Assembly: GCA_003574895.1 (NCBI GenBank)
Contig: PJFB01000014.1
Location: forward strand, 62,001-126,000
Direction: 5' to 3'
DNA: 64,000 nucleotides
From: Geobacter sp.
GTDB taxonomy: Bacteria > Desulfobacterota > Desulfuromonadia > Geobacterales > Pseudopelobacteraceae
The stretch's first letter is position 1, and every line of letters starts with the position of its first letter. The translations under genes and the position numbers were made by a program. Positions 29,500 through 39,656 of this stretch are shown here, in pieces. The notes under the pieces were generated by a model, which made no database searches, was not told where the DNA came from, and was given only the letters and a program-made list of their open reading frames with translations.

Positions 29500-29649
29500 A
29501 TGAAAAGAACTTTCCAGCCAAGTAATACTTCACGCAAGAGAACCCATGGTTTTCTTGTAAGAATGTCCACCAAAAATGGTAGATTGGTTATCAAGCGTAG
29601 AAGGGCTAAGGGCCGCAAAAACCTTTCAGTTCGCATTGCAACCAAATAA
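29500..29649 (+). CDS. rpmH: 50S ribosomal protein L34
   Basis: Very basic protein of 49 residues beginning [20 protein letters not shown] and continuing [20 protein letters not shown], an unmistakable L34 sequence. The ATG at 29500 follows TAGGAGTGCCGAG. It is the first gene of the rightward origin-proximal run, in the conserved rpmH-rnpA-yidD-yidC order. The downstream rnpA frame overlaps it unusually. Confidence 0.97.
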   Translation: MKRTFQPSNTSRKRTHGFLVRMSTKNGRLVIKRRRAKGRKNLSVRIATK

Positions 29650-30043
29650 TTTCCAGATTGACGGGCAGGGGCCTGTAGGCAAATTCTATCCAAAATCAGC
29701 ACGCTTGCGTAAGCGGGCTGATTTTGTTAGGTTGACATCTTCGCCTAATAAATGCGTAACCAAGGGTTTTCTTGTTGTTTGGCAGTTAAATGATGTAAAG
29801 CAGGCACGCCTCGGGGTTACGGTCAGTAAAAAGGTTGGTTGTGCTGTTATCCGTAATAGGATCAAGCGCTACGTCAGGGAGATTTTCAGGAATTACGGGC
29901 ATATTCCATTACCTATTGATATTAATGTCATTGCTCGCAGGGAGTCCGTATTAATGGACTTCAAAACTGTTTTGCTGGAACTTGAAAAAGCATTTAAGCA
30001 TATCGGCGTATCCCCATGTTCAAGAGCATTGCGCTCCTTCTAA
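29576..30043 (+). CDS. rnpA: Ribonuclease P protein component
   Basis: Protein subunit of RNase P, needed for tRNA 5' maturation. The core is clear: [40 protein letters not shown] and [10 protein letters not shown], the conserved RNR-type basic helix. The start is doubtful. No ATG or GTG occurs in frame between the end of rpmH and the core. The only in-frame ATG is at 29576, inside rpmH in another frame, and a TTG at 29636 also lies inside rpmH. Either the genes overlap or a rare start (for example ATT at 29657) is used. The end overlaps yidD by 28 bases. Confidence 0.9.
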   Translation: MVDWLSSVEGLRAAKTFQFALQPNNFQIDGQGPVGKFYPKSARLRKRADFVRLTSSPNKCVTKGFLVVWQLNDVKQARLGVTVSKKVGCAVIRNRIKRYVREIFRNYGHIPLPIDINVIARRESVLMDFKTVLLELEKAFKHIGVSPCSRALRSF

Positions 30044-30228
30044 TTAGGCTGTATTCGAAGTGGGTTTCACCACTTTTGCCCCCGGCCTGTCGTTTTTATC
30101 CCTCCTGTTCCGAGTATTCCAGAGAATCAATTCTGCGGCATGGACTAGTTAGGGGACTGTGGCTTACCATGCTCAGGCTTTGTAAGTGTCATCCCTTTCA
30201 TCCCGGTGGATATGATCCGGTACCATAA
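30016..30228 (+). CDS. yidD: Membrane protein insertion efficiency factor YidD
   Basis: Small membrane-associated protein of 70 residues with the diagnostic cysteine-rich string [20 protein letters not shown] and the ending [15 protein letters not shown]. It assists YidC-dependent membrane protein insertion. Its start lies within the 3' end of rnpA, and yidC follows after 23 bases, the usual arrangement. Confidence 0.95.
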   Translation: MFKSIALLLIRLYSKWVSPLLPPACRFYPSCSEYSRESILRHGLVRGLWLTMLRLCKCHPFHPGGYDPVP

Positions 30229-30251
30229 CTGATAACACAACTGGAGCCTTT

Positions 30252-31853
30252 ATGGAAAAGCGTGCATTATTGGCAGTAATCCTTTCGATAGCAGTTTTCT
30301 ACATATTCTCGATGGTTGTTGGTCCCGAGAAACAACAGGGACCTTCACCGGCTGCCCAAAGTACAACGAGTGCAGCAGTCACTTCCGTGCCCAATCAGCC
30401 CAATGCTCAAAGCGCGTTGAGCCCTGCGGGAACACAAGCTGTTCCTACAGCTGTTTCCGCTAAAGACGTTACAGTTGATACAGATCTATACACGGCAGTT
30501 TTTTCGTCACGCGGCGGAAGTCTTAAGAGTCTTACCCTTAAAAAATACCGTGAAAAAAACTCACCGACAGCCAATCCGGTTGTTCTTGAAACCAACACTG
30601 ATCCTGCTCTGCACACTTTTTCCACCAGGGCCGTAGGTTTCAATCTTTCTGACAACGCCATTTACGCACCTGATACAGAATCCATAATACTCAATGATGG
30701 AAAGAGCCGACAGCTGACTTTCAATTATATATCCGGTCAGGGATTCTCTGTTCGCAAAGTCTATACCTTTGCTGGAAATACCTACGGCATCAAACTCGAT
30801 ATCGAAGTTGTCAATAATTCTTCCGCGCCCATTACCGGTTCAATTCAGCAGCTAATGACCTATCCGGCCGAGCACAAGGTAAAGGACAGCCGTTTTGATA
30901 TATCCGGATCATATGTTTACACCGACAACAGCCTGAAGGTTGACAAGGAAAAGGACGTTCTAAAAGCATCCAGGGTGCCGTATAAGAGTGTTCAATGGGC
31001 TGGTTTTGCCGATAAATATTTTCTTACGGCAATATTGGACAACAAAGGAAGTATAGCCTCGGTGGATGTCAAGAAAAATGCCGACGGTTTTCTTGAGTCA
31101 GTGGTCTCCTCTCCTCAGTTTATCGCTAACCCTGGTCAGTCTTATACCGTTTCGTATCGTCTGTTTGCAGGCCCAAAGGATATAGACATTCTCAAATCCC
31201 AAGGGAATTCGCTGGAACAGTCTCTGGACCTTGGCTGGTTTTCTGCCATTGCAAAACCGCTTCTCTTTACTCTCAAGTTCTTTTATCGCTATGTGGGGAA
31301 TTACGGCATTGCCATCATTATCATCACAGTTATTCTCAAGGCGTTATTTTTCCCATTGACTCACAAAAGCTACAAGTCAATGAAGGACATGCAAAAGATT
31401 CAGCCCAAAATGGCAGCGCTTAAGGAAAAGTACAAGAATGACCGCGATGCCATGAACAAGGCTGTGATGGAACTGTATCGTGACAACAAGGTTAACCCGT
31501 TGGGTGGGTGCTTGCCAATGATCGTTCAGATCCCGGTATTTTTTGCATTGTATAAAGCACTCATGTTTTCCATAGAATTGCGCCATGCGCCGTTTTTCTT
31601 CTGGATAACCGATCTGTCCGACAAGGACCCATACTATGTGACACCAGTCATCATGGGGATCACCATGTTTGTACAGCAAAAAATGACACCTTCCCAGATG
31701 GACCCGGTTCAGCAAAAGATGATGCTTGCCCTGCCGGTAGTCTTCACTTTTATGTTTCTCAGCTTCCCTTCAGGTCTCGTTCTATACTGGTTGGTGAATA
31801 ATATACTTACCATTGGCCAGCAGATGTACATCAATAAATTGGTGAAGGAATAA
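30252..31853 (+). CDS. yidC: Membrane protein insertase YidC
   Basis: Inner-membrane insertase of 533 residues. An N-terminal helix (about 4-22) precedes a variable Pro/Ala/Ser linker and a large periplasmic beta-sandwich domain (about 70-330). The conserved five-helix insertase core follows, with [40 protein letters not shown] and [12 protein letters not shown]-type motifs (read here as [15 protein letters not shown]). The next gene, mnmE, begins 23 bases on; the jag/khpB gene often found between them is missing. Confidence 0.97.
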   Translation: MEKRALLAVILSIAVFYIFSMVVGPEKQQGPSPAAQSTTSAAVTSVPNQPNAQSALSPAGTQAVPTAVSAKDVTVDTDLYTAVFSSRGGSLKSLTLKKYREKNSPTANPVVLETNTDPALHTFSTRAVGFNLSDNAIYAPDTESIILNDGKSRQLTFNYISGQGFSVRKVYTFAGNTYGIKLDIEVVNNSSAPITGSIQQLMTYPAEHKVKDSRFDISGSYVYTDNSLKVDKEKDVLKASRVPYKSVQWAGFADKYFLTAILDNKGSIASVDVKKNADGFLESVVSSPQFIANPGQSYTVSYRLFAGPKDIDILKSQGNSLEQSLDLGWFSAIAKPLLFTLKFFYRYVGNYGIAIIIITVILKALFFPLTHKSYKSMKDMQKIQPKMAALKEKYKNDRDAMNKAVMELYRDNKVNPLGGCLPMIVQIPVFFALYKALMFSIELRHAPFFFWITDLSDKDPYYVTPVIMGITMFVQQKMTPSQMDPVQQKMMLALPVVFTFMFLSFPSGLVLYWLVNNILTIGQQMYINKLVKE

Positions 31854-31876
31854 ACCGATCTTTTTCGGAGCATTTT

Positions 31877-33247
31877 ATGTATATCCGCGATACGATAGCG
31901 GCAGTCAGCACCCCGCCCGGCAATGGCGGAATAGGCATTGTCAGGATAAGCGGCAATACGGCAGCTACGGTTGGCTCAGCTATTTTTAAACCAGTAAAAG
32001 ACGGTGGCCTTAAAAGCCACCGTTTTTATTTCGGCTCCATCCATGATCCGGCTTCGGATGAATTGATTGACGAGGCCATGGCCGTATTAATGAAGGCCCC
32101 CAGGTCTTATACTTGCGAAGACGTATTCGAATTGCACTGCCACGGCGGTGTATTGGTCGTCGAGCGGGTTCTTGATCTGGTGCTGAAATGCGGTGCCCGT
32201 CTGGCGGAGGCTGGCGAATTTACCAGGCGGGCCTTTCTCAACGGTCGGATTGACCTGATCCAGGCCGAAGCCGTTATGGACATAATCGGGTCCCAGACCG
32301 AGGCTGCATTGCGCTTAGCCCAGCATCAGCGCGAAGGCGCTCTTTCGAACAGGATTTATGAAGCGCGCGGATACCTTGTCAAGGCTCTGGCCCTAATCGA
32401 GGCTTATATCGACTTCCCTGAGGATGATCTGGGGGAAACTGATATCGCTACAATCAACTTGACTGTTGATCGTGCACTGTCGATTCTGGGTGAGTTGTTG
32501 GCCGGATTCAATGACGGGCGCATTCTGAGGGAAGGGATTTCGGTCTTGATCATCGGCAAGCCCAATGCCGGCAAATCAAGCCTGCTTAATCGTCTATTAA
32601 ACGAAAACAGGGCAATAGTAACCCATATTCCGGGCACAACGCGCGATATAATTGAGGAAACTATCAATTTGGGCGGTCTTCCGGTAAAGTTGCTTGACTC
32701 TGCCGGTATTCGCTCGACTTCAGACATTGTTGAGCAGGAAGGGATCAGGCGCGCCTTAGAGAAAATTCAAGAAGCCGACCTGGTTCTTTTTGTACTTGAT
32801 GCTTCACGGCCATTTGATAGTGAAGATCAGATGATCTTAGATGCTCTTTCCGATGCGAAAACAATACTGGTTCTCAATAAGAGTGATTTACCAAGAGTGG
32901 TTGAATTGCCGGCTTGTTTCGACGGAATGATTTCAATACCAATTTCTGCCAGTTCCGGTAGTGGTGTCGATGATCTCAGGGAAAAAGTACGTACGACCTT
33001 TTTGCATGAAACAGACCTGGATAACCGTGAATTCGTAGCCATCTCCAGGGCGCGTCATCACGATGCCCTGGTCTCGGCTGAAGCTGTTTTGCGGAAATTC
33101 AGAGATAATCTCCTGCTGGGACTGGGCCTTGATCTGCTGGCGATTGACCTTCGTGACGCTTTGTCAGCTATTGGATCGGTAACTGGCGAGACCACATGTG
33201 ACGAAGTATTGGATGCGATTTTCTCTTCGTTTTGTATAGGCAAATAG
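31877..33247 (+). CDS. mnmE: tRNA modification GTPase MnmE
   Basis: GTPase of 456 residues that works with MnmG to make cmnm5U at the wobble position of certain tRNAs. The N-terminal folate-binding domain begins [20 protein letters not shown]. The G domain shows [33 protein letters not shown] and LNKSD. The C-terminus ends CIGK, with the conserved cysteine of the family. A parS-like site lies in the spacer before mnmG. Confidence 0.97.
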   Translation: MYIRDTIAAVSTPPGNGGIGIVRISGNTAATVGSAIFKPVKDGGLKSHRFYFGSIHDPASDELIDEAMAVLMKAPRSYTCEDVFELHCHGGVLVVERVLDLVLKCGARLAEAGEFTRRAFLNGRIDLIQAEAVMDIIGSQTEAALRLAQHQREGALSNRIYEARGYLVKALALIEAYIDFPEDDLGETDIATINLTVDRALSILGELLAGFNDGRILREGISVLIIGKPNAGKSSLLNRLLNENRAIVTHIPGTTRDIIEETINLGGLPVKLLDSAGIRSTSDIVEQEGIRRALEKIQEADLVLFVLDASRPFDSEDQMILDALSDAKTILVLNKSDLPRVVELPACFDGMISIPISASSGSGVDDLREKVRTTFLHETDLDNREFVAISRARHHDALVSAEAVLRKFRDNLLLGLGLDLLAIDLRDALSAIGSVTGETTCDEVLDAIFSSFCIGK

Positions 33248-33251
33248 ATTA

Positions 33252-33267
33252 TGTTTCACGTGAAACT
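33252..33267. other. parS-like centromere site 1
   Basis: TGTTTCACGTGAAACT contains the perfect 14-bp palindrome GTTTCACGTGAAAC, matching the chromosomal ParB-binding consensus. It lies in the mnmE-mnmG spacer, about 4 kb from the presumed oriC. Confidence 0.88.
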
Positions 33268-33285
33268 TTCAGGTAGATAAATCTT

Positions 33286-35172
33286 ATGATGACTTACGAT
33301 CAGCAATATGACGTGATTGTTGTAGGGGCCGGACATGCCGGTTGTGAAGCAGCATTGGCATCAGCTCGCATGGGCTGTTTGACGTTGCTCTTGACCTTGA
33401 ATCTGGATGCAATTGCCCTTATGTCCTGCAATCCATCCATTGGAGGCTTGGCAAAAGGTCATCTGGTCAAGGAGATCGATGCCCTGGGTGGCGAGATGGC
33501 GCGAAACATTGATGCAACCGGCATCCAGTTCCGTATTCTCAATACCCGCAAGGGTCCGGCGGTACGTGCTTCCCGGGCACAAGCCGATAAGCAGCTTTAC
33601 CGCTTGCGCATGAAACGGGTACTGGAACAGCAGGATAACCTTCATCTCAAACAGGGAGAAGTCACAGCGCTTTACCTTGAAGGAGATGTATTGCGCGGTG
33701 TCGATACGCGCTCTGGAATTCGTTTTGTTGGGCGGACTGTCATCTTGACTACTGGCACCTTCATGCGTGGTTTGATTCATATAGGGCTTACTAACTACCC
33801 AGGTGGAAGGGCAGGCGATCTTCCCTCGGTTGGCCTTTCAGATCAGCTTAAATCAATGGGACTTGATGTTGGCAGGTTAAAAACAGGCACGCCTGCACGC
33901 CTTGATAGCAGAACTATCGACTTTTCACGCCTTGAGCCACAACATGGTGATACTCCGCCTGTCCCATTCTCTTTTCATTCAACCGGGATCCCGCTACGGC
34001 AAGTGCCATGCCACATTGCTTATACCAATCCACGCACCCATGACATAATCAGATCCGGCCTCGATCGCTCCCCCCTTTATGCCGGGGTAATCGAAGGGAT
34101 CGGGCCGCGCTATTGTCCCTCAATTGAAGACAAGGTTGTGAGGTTTCCGGATAAGGATCGTCACCAAACCTTTATCGAACCAGAGGGTCTAGACACCGTT
34201 GAGGTATATCCAAGCGGGATGTCAACCTCGCTGCCAATTGATATACAAATAGCTTTTTATCGGTCTATGGCTGGGCTCGAAAACGTAGAGATCATGCGGC
34301 CGGCCTATGCCATTGAGTATGATTATGTCGATCCTATTCAGCTGCACGCGACATTGGAAACCAAGCAAATACCCAACTTGTATCACGCCGGGCAGATCAA
34401 TGGCACTTCAGGTTATGAAGAAGCAGCCGGTCAGGGGCTTATGGCCGGCATCAACGCCGCGCTACGAGTAAAGGGCAGACCGTCTTTCGTTCTGGGCCGT
34501 AATGAGGCTTATATCGGTGTAATGATCGATGACCTGGTAACTCTGGGTACAAGGGAGCCTTACCGGATGTTTACCTCGAGGGCGGAATACCGGTTGCTGT
34601 TGCGCGAGGACAATGCCGACCTTCGACTGGCTGAAAAGGGTCACTTACTCGGTCTGGTATCTGAAGCCGACTACATGACTTTTCAGCGTAAACGTGAGAT
34701 GATCGCTGCCGAGTATGAGCGCTTGTGTTCAACGCATCTGGAAATGAATGCGAGCCAAGCGGAGCTTCTTTCTCGGCATGGCTGTGCCGATATTCAAAAA
34801 GGGATAACGCTGGAGCAGCTTCTTAGGCGGCCCGAAATTTCTTATACGGATTTGGCGGCAATTGATGATGTTTCACGTGAAACGGTTTCAAACGTAAGTG
34901 AGCAAGTGGAAATACAGATCAAGTATCGCGGTTATATTGAGCGCCAATTGGAACAGGTCGAGCGATCGCACAAGCTTGAAAACACCAAGTTACCTGACGA
35001 GTTGGATTATTATTCTATCACCGGCCTGACTACAGAGGTACGTGAAAAGCTTGCCAAGGCTAAGCCTGATACTTTAGGCCAGGCGTCACGAATTCCCGGC
35101 GTAACCCCGGCTGCCATTTCTGTGTTGGCGATCGCTATAAAGGCGAAGCGTTGGAAAAGTCATGAAGCCTAA
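33286..35172 (+). CDS. mnmG: tRNA uridine 5-carboxymethylaminomethyl modification enzyme MnmG
   Basis: FAD enzyme of 628 residues, partner of MnmE. The N-terminal FAD motif is VVGAGHAGCEAALASARMG, followed by MSCNPSIGGLAKGHLVKEID. Mid-protein motifs PRYCPSIEDKVVRF and GQINGTSGYEEAAGQGLMAG are diagnostic. A second parS-like site is embedded near codon 530. The end overlaps rsmG by 11 bases. Confidence 0.97.
   Translation: MMTYDQQYDVIVVGAGHAGCEAALASARMGCLTLLLTLNLDAIALMSCNPSIGGLAKGHLVKEIDALGGEMARNIDATGIQFRILNTRKGPAVRASRAQADKQLYRLRMKRVLEQQDNLHLKQGEVTALYLEGDVLRGVDTRSGIRFVGRTVILTTGTFMRGLIHIGLTNYPGGRAGDLPSVGLSDQLKSMGLDVGRLKTGTPARLDSRTIDFSRLEPQHGDTPPVPFSFHSTGIPLRQVPCHIAYTNPRTHDIIRSGLDRSPLYAGVIEGIGPRYCPSIEDKVVRFPDKDRHQTFIEPEGLDTVEVYPSGMSTSLPIDIQIAFYRSMAGLENVEIMRPAYAIEYDYVDPIQLHATLETKQIPNLYHAGQINGTSGYEEAAGQGLMAGINAALRVKGRPSFVLGRNEAYIGVMIDDLVTLGTREPYRMFTSRAEYRLLLREDNADLRLAEKGHLLGLVSEADYMTFQRKREMIAAEYERLCSTHLEMNASQAELLSRHGCADIQKGITLEQLLRRPEISYTDLAAIDDVSRETVSNVSEQVEIQIKYRGYIERQLEQVERSHKLENTKLPDELDYYSITGLTTEVREKLAKAKPDTLGQASRIPGVTPAAISVLAIAIKAKRWKSHEA
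34869..34884. other. parS-like centromere site 2 (inside mnmG)
   Basis: TGTTTCACGTGAAACG repeats the 14-bp palindrome of the site at 33252, within mnmG codons for DVSRET. Two exact copies 1.6 kb apart near the origin make chance occurrence unlikely. Confidence 0.88.
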
Positions 35173-35845
35173 TTCTGTTCCGGATAGCACGGCAATGAGC
35201 TCAATTCTTGAAGCGGCAGTGCGTGATATGCATCTGACTATCTACATGGATGATCTACGCGCATTTGAGCTCTTTGCGTCGGAGCTGAAGAAATGGAACC
35301 GTAAGATAAATCTTACTGCATTAACTACTGGTGAAGAAATCGCAATCAAGCACATTGTTGATTCGCTTGTCTTTGCTGGTAAGGTGCGTGATGGTGAATG
35401 CGTACTGGATATCGGTTCCGGAGCTGGATTTCCGGCAATCCCCACTAAGATCACCAGGCCGGAGGTGTTCGTAGTCTCCATTGATGCTGTGGAAAAGAAA
35501 ATTCTCTTTCAGAGACATGTGGCGCGACTCTTGGGATTGCATGGATTTGAGGCGCTACATGTTCGGGCAGAACGTTTGCCGGAAATCTATCCGCGTCGAT
35601 TTGATGTAATCACATCTCGGGCCTTTTCAAGTTTGAAACAGTTTGTTGCCCTTGCAGCGCCACTGCTTTCTGAAAAGGGACGACTGGTTGCCATGAAAGG
35701 GCCGGCTGCATGTGGTGAAATGCAAGCAGCCGAAGAGGGGTTGCGGAAGCTAGGGTTTGAAATATCCGACATTTATTCTTATGGTTTGCCACTCAACATG
35801 GGGAATCGCAACCTGATCACTATTATTCCTCGCGAAGCCGCATAG
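35162..35845 (+). CDS. rsmG: 16S rRNA (guanine-N7)-methyltransferase RsmG
   Basis: SAM-dependent methyltransferase of 227 residues acting on G527 of 16S rRNA. The SAM motif is CVLDIGSGAGFPAIPTKI, and the earlier KWNRKINLTALT and later DVITSRAFSSLKQFV are family signatures. It overlaps mnmG and closes the rightward origin run. In many bacteria parA and parB follow rsmG; here a 226-base spacer and a lipoprotein gene follow instead. Confidence 0.96.
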   Translation: MKPNSVPDSTAMSSILEAAVRDMHLTIYMDDLRAFELFASELKKWNRKINLTALTTGEEIAIKHIVDSLVFAGKVRDGECVLDIGSGAGFPAIPTKITRPEVFVVSIDAVEKKILFQRHVARLLGLHGFEALHVRAERLPEIYPRRFDVITSRAFSSLKQFVALAAPLLSEKGRLVAMKGPAACGEMQAAEEGLRKLGFEISDIYSYGLPLNMGNRNLITIIPREAA

Positions 35846-36071
35846 AATAAGCATTCACAGCCAAAGCTTCTAAAATTGCGCCTGGATGGATTTCTTGGTT
35901 GCAATCAGGCCAGGGGGTGTCTGAAATGGCTTGACGACGTATGGGCGGATTTTGGGCGTTTTGTGGGCTTGTCGTGTCTGGGCGCCGGTTTTGCCGTAGA
36001 ATGGGGTTGCAGAGCCGCCGGTTCTGCACTAAAGTGTACTATATAGATACATTTGGGCATGGAGGCAAACG

Positions 36072-36797
36072 ATGAAAAAGTTTATCAGCATCCTGATCAT
36101 ATCAACTCAGCTTTTTGCCTGTGCAACCTATGAAAATCGTGCACTCTCATTCAGGCCCCCTCAGGACTACGTCAATTACCAGAATGTAACCGGATTGAGG
36201 GTTGGAGCTGAGGCTTACGCGGATCAAAAACAGGCCGAGGACGCCTTTGGTTTTGATATTCGCGCGGCAGGGTTGTTGCCTGTCCAGGTGGTCATTGACA
36301 ACAAAAGTGGACAACGGGCGGAAATAGTAACAGGCCAGACGTTTCTGATCGACGATTCCAATCGCTATTGGAAGATTCTTGCTACCAACGAAGCGGTTAA
36401 CAGGGTTCAGAAAGCAACCGAAGCCGGTGCTATCGGAAGCGGTGCTGGCAAGGGAGCCATGTATGGTGCTGCGGTCGGATCACTACTGGGTTTGGCGTTG
36501 GGCATCGTTTCCGGTCATAACGCCGGTGAGGCGGTCTTGAAAGGTGGCGTGCTGGGGGCGGCTGGCGGCGCTGTAATTGGTGGCGCATCCAAGTCGGGTG
36601 ATGAGGGGCAGCGGGAATATTCGATTGCCGAAGATGTGCGCGACAAAGGTGTTGAAGGGAAGATTATTCCTTCGGAGTCCCTGGCAAGCGGCTTTATATT
36701 TTTCCCAGGAGAAGCCAAGAGCGCCAGGGAATTGCGTCTGCAGATCAGGTTCCTTGAAAGTGGCAGGATTCAAACCTTAAACCTGAAGTTCAATTAG
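36072..36797 (+). CDS. Glycine-zipper lipoprotein
   Basis: Protein of 241 residues with a lipoprotein signal peptide: MKKFISILIISTQLFACATY, lipobox LFAC with Cys17. Residues about 120-180 are a glycine-zipper segment (GAIGSGAGKGAMYGAAVGSL, then VLGAAGGAVIGGASK) that could insert in or oligomerise at the outer membrane. The C-terminal part ends in a beta-strand-like LRLQIRFLESGRIQTLNLKF. No specific family is recognised. ybgC starts one base after its stop. Confidence 0.75.
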   Translation: MKKFISILIISTQLFACATYENRALSFRPPQDYVNYQNVTGLRVGAEAYADQKQAEDAFGFDIRAAGLLPVQVVIDNKSGQRAEIVTGQTFLIDDSNRYWKILATNEAVNRVQKATEAGAIGSGAGKGAMYGAAVGSLLGLALGIVSGHNAGEAVLKGGVLGAAGGAVIGGASKSGDEGQREYSIAEDVRDKGVEGKIIPSESLASGFIFFPGEAKSARELRLQIRFLESGRIQTLNLKFN

Positions 36798-36798
36798 C

Positions 36799-37212
36799 AT
36801 GGAAGTTCGTATATATTACGAAGATACTGACGCTGCAGGTGTTGTGTACCATGCCAATTACCTGAAGTATTTCGAACGTGCTCGAACCGAATACCTTCGT
36901 GAACGTGGTTTATCCGTATCTGAACTGGCTGCTTGCGGTATCATTTTTCCTGTGGTGCGTATGGAGATTGGTTTCAAGGCCCCAGGACTTCACGATGACT
37001 TGTTGACAATTTCAACCCAGCCGACACATGTGGGCGGCTCCTCCTTCACTCTACGGCAGCAGGCAGTACGAAAAACTGACGGCATGGTGCTGGTTGACTC
37101 GCTGGTAAAACTCGCTTGTGCAAATTCGACGCTCAATGCCCGGCGCATCCCCCCCGAAGTTAGACAGGTGTTGGAGGCTGGACTGCCTCAAACAGGCGCT
37201 TTACCATTCTAG
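36799..37212 (+). CDS. ybgC: YbgC-type acyl-CoA thioesterase
   Basis: Hot-dog fold thioesterase of 137 residues. The family signature YYEDTDAAGVVYHANYLKYF includes the catalytic aspartate, followed by ERARTEYLRERG. YbgC enzymes hydrolyse short or long acyl-CoA and in many proteobacteria sit with tol-pal genes. No tol genes are here, so its physiological role is open. Confidence 0.92.
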   Translation: MEVRIYYEDTDAAGVVYHANYLKYFERARTEYLRERGLSVSELAACGIIFPVVRMEIGFKAPGLHDDLLTISTQPTHVGGSSFTLRQQAVRKTDGMVLVDSLVKLACANSTLNARRIPPEVRQVLEAGLPQTGALPF

Positions 37213-37349
37213 GTCATGATCAGGAAGTGATGCACCTTTGCTGCGTATGGAGCGGCTATTTCCTGAGACAGGTCTTCCGCGGTTTAATTATCATTTGCGA
37301 TCGGTATGTTGCCGTTGTTCCATGCAGGTAAAGTGTCTAAAATTGTGTA

Positions 37350-38432
37350 TTGGATGGACTGATGCCAAGAAGGATTCCAACAATATCAGATAAAGATCAA
37401 CGAATCACAAGGGAGGAGGCACTCAGGCTTCTGACCGGTGGGGATCTGCTTGCGCTCGGCATGATGGCCGATAGAATACGCAGAAATCTGCACCCGGAAA
37501 ACCTGGTGACATTTGTTGTTGATCGTAATGTCAACTATACCAACATCTGCGAATCGAAATGCGCCTTTTGCGCCTTTTACCGCGACAAAGGGGCTGCTGA
37601 CGCCTATGTACTCAGTCGCGGGGAAATAATCGGCAAGATCAGCGAACTGGTTGAACAGGGCGGTACCCAGTTGCTGATGCAGGGCGGGCTGAATCCAGAT
37701 CTTGAAATAGTTTTTTTTGAGGATTTGTTTCGGGAAATCAAAGAGCGCTTTCCATCGCTGCAGAACCATTCCCTTTCGCCGGCCGAGGTCGTTTGCATTT
37801 CAAGAAATTCAGCTCTGACGCTGGATGAAACGTTGCAGCGGCTGAAGAACGCTGGGTTGGATTCTATCCCGGGGGGAGGGGCAGAGATATTGGTGGATGA
37901 GGTTCGTGGCAGCATCTCTCCCAACAAGATCGGCTGGCGACAGTGGGCCGAGGTAATGCTCAAGGCCGCTGGCCTGGGCATGCCCACCACAGCCACCATG
38001 ATGTTCGGCAGCCGCGAAAGGCTGGAGGACATTGTAGAGCACCTTTTCCGGGTCCGTGAACTGCAAGACCAAGGCGGTTCGTTCACCGCTTTTATTCCGT
38101 GGACCTATCAACCCGGTAATACTGAACTGGGAGGCACCACCGCAAGCGGCGTGGAGTATTTAAGGGTCTTGGCGCTGGCGCGAATCGTGTTGGACAACAT
38201 CCCCAACATTCAGGCAAGTTGGGTCACCCAGGGGGCTAAAATGGCGCAAACAGCGCTTTTTTTCGGCGCCAACGATCTTGGTGGGACAATGTTGGAGGAA
38301 AACGTGGTAGCTGCTGCCGGGTGCAGTTTCCGCATGTCACAGGAAGAAATGATTGCGCTTATACGATCAGCCGGATTCCGGCCGGCCCAGCGTACCACCA
38401 CCTACCGAATCGTCAGGGAGTTTCCGCATTGA
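37350..38432 (+). CDS. mqnC: Cyclic dehypoxanthinyl futalosine synthase
   Basis: Radical SAM enzyme of 360 residues in the futalosine route to menaquinone; it closes the ring of dehypoxanthinyl futalosine. The [4Fe-4S] cluster cysteines are in NICESKCAFCAFYRDK (CxxxCxxC). MQGGLNPDLEI, GLDSIPGGGAEILVDEVR and FIPWTYQPGNTEL are MqnC-type signatures. The stop overlaps the TTG start of rnd. The other mqn genes are outside the window. Confidence 0.93.
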   Translation: MDGLMPRRIPTISDKDQRITREEALRLLTGGDLLALGMMADRIRRNLHPENLVTFVVDRNVNYTNICESKCAFCAFYRDKGAADAYVLSRGEIIGKISELVEQGGTQLLMQGGLNPDLEIVFFEDLFREIKERFPSLQNHSLSPAEVVCISRNSALTLDETLQRLKNAGLDSIPGGGAEILVDEVRGSISPNKIGWRQWAEVMLKAAGLGMPTTATMMFGSRERLEDIVEHLFRVRELQDQGGSFTAFIPWTYQPGNTELGGTTASGVEYLRVLALARIVLDNIPNIQASWVTQGAKMAQTALFFGANDLGGTMLEENVVAAAGCSFRMSQEEMIALIRSAGFRPAQRTTTYRIVREFPH

Positions 38433-39586
38433 AGGATCATAACCAACAGGCCAATGCTTGCGATATCATAAGCGATGCTGGGCGCCTGTCCGAATTGGCC
38501 GCTATAATTGCCCAGGAACCGGAACTTGCCGTGGATGTCGAGATGGATTCGCTCCATCATTATCGCGAAAAGGTCTGTCTGATTCAGGTTTCGACACGAA
38601 CAAAAAGCTGGCTGATTGACCCGCTTGCGTTGAGGGACATGTCGCCATTGGCGGTGCCCCTGGGCAATCCTGACACGCTCATAGTAATGCACGGCGCAGA
38701 CTATGACATCCGTTCCCTGCACCGCGATTTTGGCATTGAAGTATGCAATCTCTTCGATACCATGATAGCTGCCCGTTTTGTGGGCATTGCCGAATTCGGT
38801 TTGGCTGCCTTGCTCAAGGCGCGTTTTGGTGTTGAGTTAAATAAGAAATACCAGAAGGCTGATTGGAGCAAAAGGCCGCTCAGCCCTGAAATGTGCCTCT
38901 ACGCAACCGCTGATACAGCCGACCTGCTTCCCTTGTATGATCAGCTCCGTGGCGAGTTGATCAAAAACGGGCGTCTTTCCTGGCTTGAAGAAGAATGCCG
39001 CCTGGCTTGCCAGGCACGTGTCTCCGAGAAGGAAGGGCCATTGTTCCTTTCCTGCAAAGGGGCAGGGAAGCTGAAAGGGAGGAGTCTCGCCATCCTGGAA
39101 GAACTTCTGCGGCTGCGTGATCAACAGGCTCGGGAGCTTGATCGTCCGCCGTTCAAGGTCATTTCGGCGGAAACACTTGTGGAGTTTGCTGAAAAAAGGC
39201 CTCGCTCCCTGGCAGAACTGGCCGCGGTAAAGGGAATGACTCCAGGCCAGATTCACCGTTACGGCGAACGAATTCTTAAAGCCATAACGACTGCTCTGGC
39301 CATGCCCGAGGATAATCTGCCACGTTTCCCGCGCAAAAGGAGAGAGGAACCTGCGGATGGTACTAAAGAACGCCTGAAGATGCTCAAGTCCTGGCGTGAG
39401 CAGAGGAGCACCGGGCTTGGGCTTGATCCGGGCGTGGTGGCTCCGAACTGGCTGCTGGAGGGCATTGCCGGCTCTCATCCGGCATCGGTTACCGATCTGG
39501 ATGCAGTTCCGGGTATGCGTGAATGGCAAAAGGGCCTGTACGGGGAGGAGCTGGTTGCTCTTCTTGAGGTTAAAGATTTTAAATGA
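38429..39586 (+). CDS. rnd: Ribonuclease D
   Basis: 3'-5' exoribonuclease of 385 residues acting in tRNA 3' maturation. The DEDDy motifs are visible as AVDVEMDSLHHY, VMHGADYDIRSLHRDF and LYATADTADLLPLYDQL. HRDC-type helical domains follow (LLRLRDQQARELDRPPFKVI and VAPNWLLEGIAGSHP). The start is taken as TTG at 38429, overlapping the mqnC stop (TTGA) with AGGGAG eight bases ahead. The frame runs further upstream through mqnC, but those residues do not belong to the family. Confidence 0.9.
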   Translation: MKDHNQQANACDIISDAGRLSELAAIIAQEPELAVDVEMDSLHHYREKVCLIQVSTRTKSWLIDPLALRDMSPLAVPLGNPDTLIVMHGADYDIRSLHRDFGIEVCNLFDTMIAARFVGIAEFGLAALLKARFGVELNKKYQKADWSKRPLSPEMCLYATADTADLLPLYDQLRGELIKNGRLSWLEEECRLACQARVSEKEGPLFLSCKGAGKLKGRSLAILEELLRLRDQQARELDRPPFKVISAETLVEFAEKRPRSLAELAAVKGMTPGQIHRYGERILKAITTALAMPEDNLPRFPRKRREEPADGTKERLKMLKSWREQRSTGLGLDPGVVAPNWLLEGIAGSHPASVTDLDAVPGMREWQKGLYGEELVALLEVKDFK

Positions 39587-39656
39587 AAATGCAGGGGCAT
39601 GCCTGTTTGGCCGTGCTGGCGGCGGTCACGGGGATAAATCCTGCTAGGGAACATAC

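Noticed and set aside
36799-37212. ybgC as part of a tol-pal operon
   Set aside because: No tolQ, tolR, tolA, tolB or pal gene lies nearby; the neighbours are a lipoprotein of another type and mqnC.
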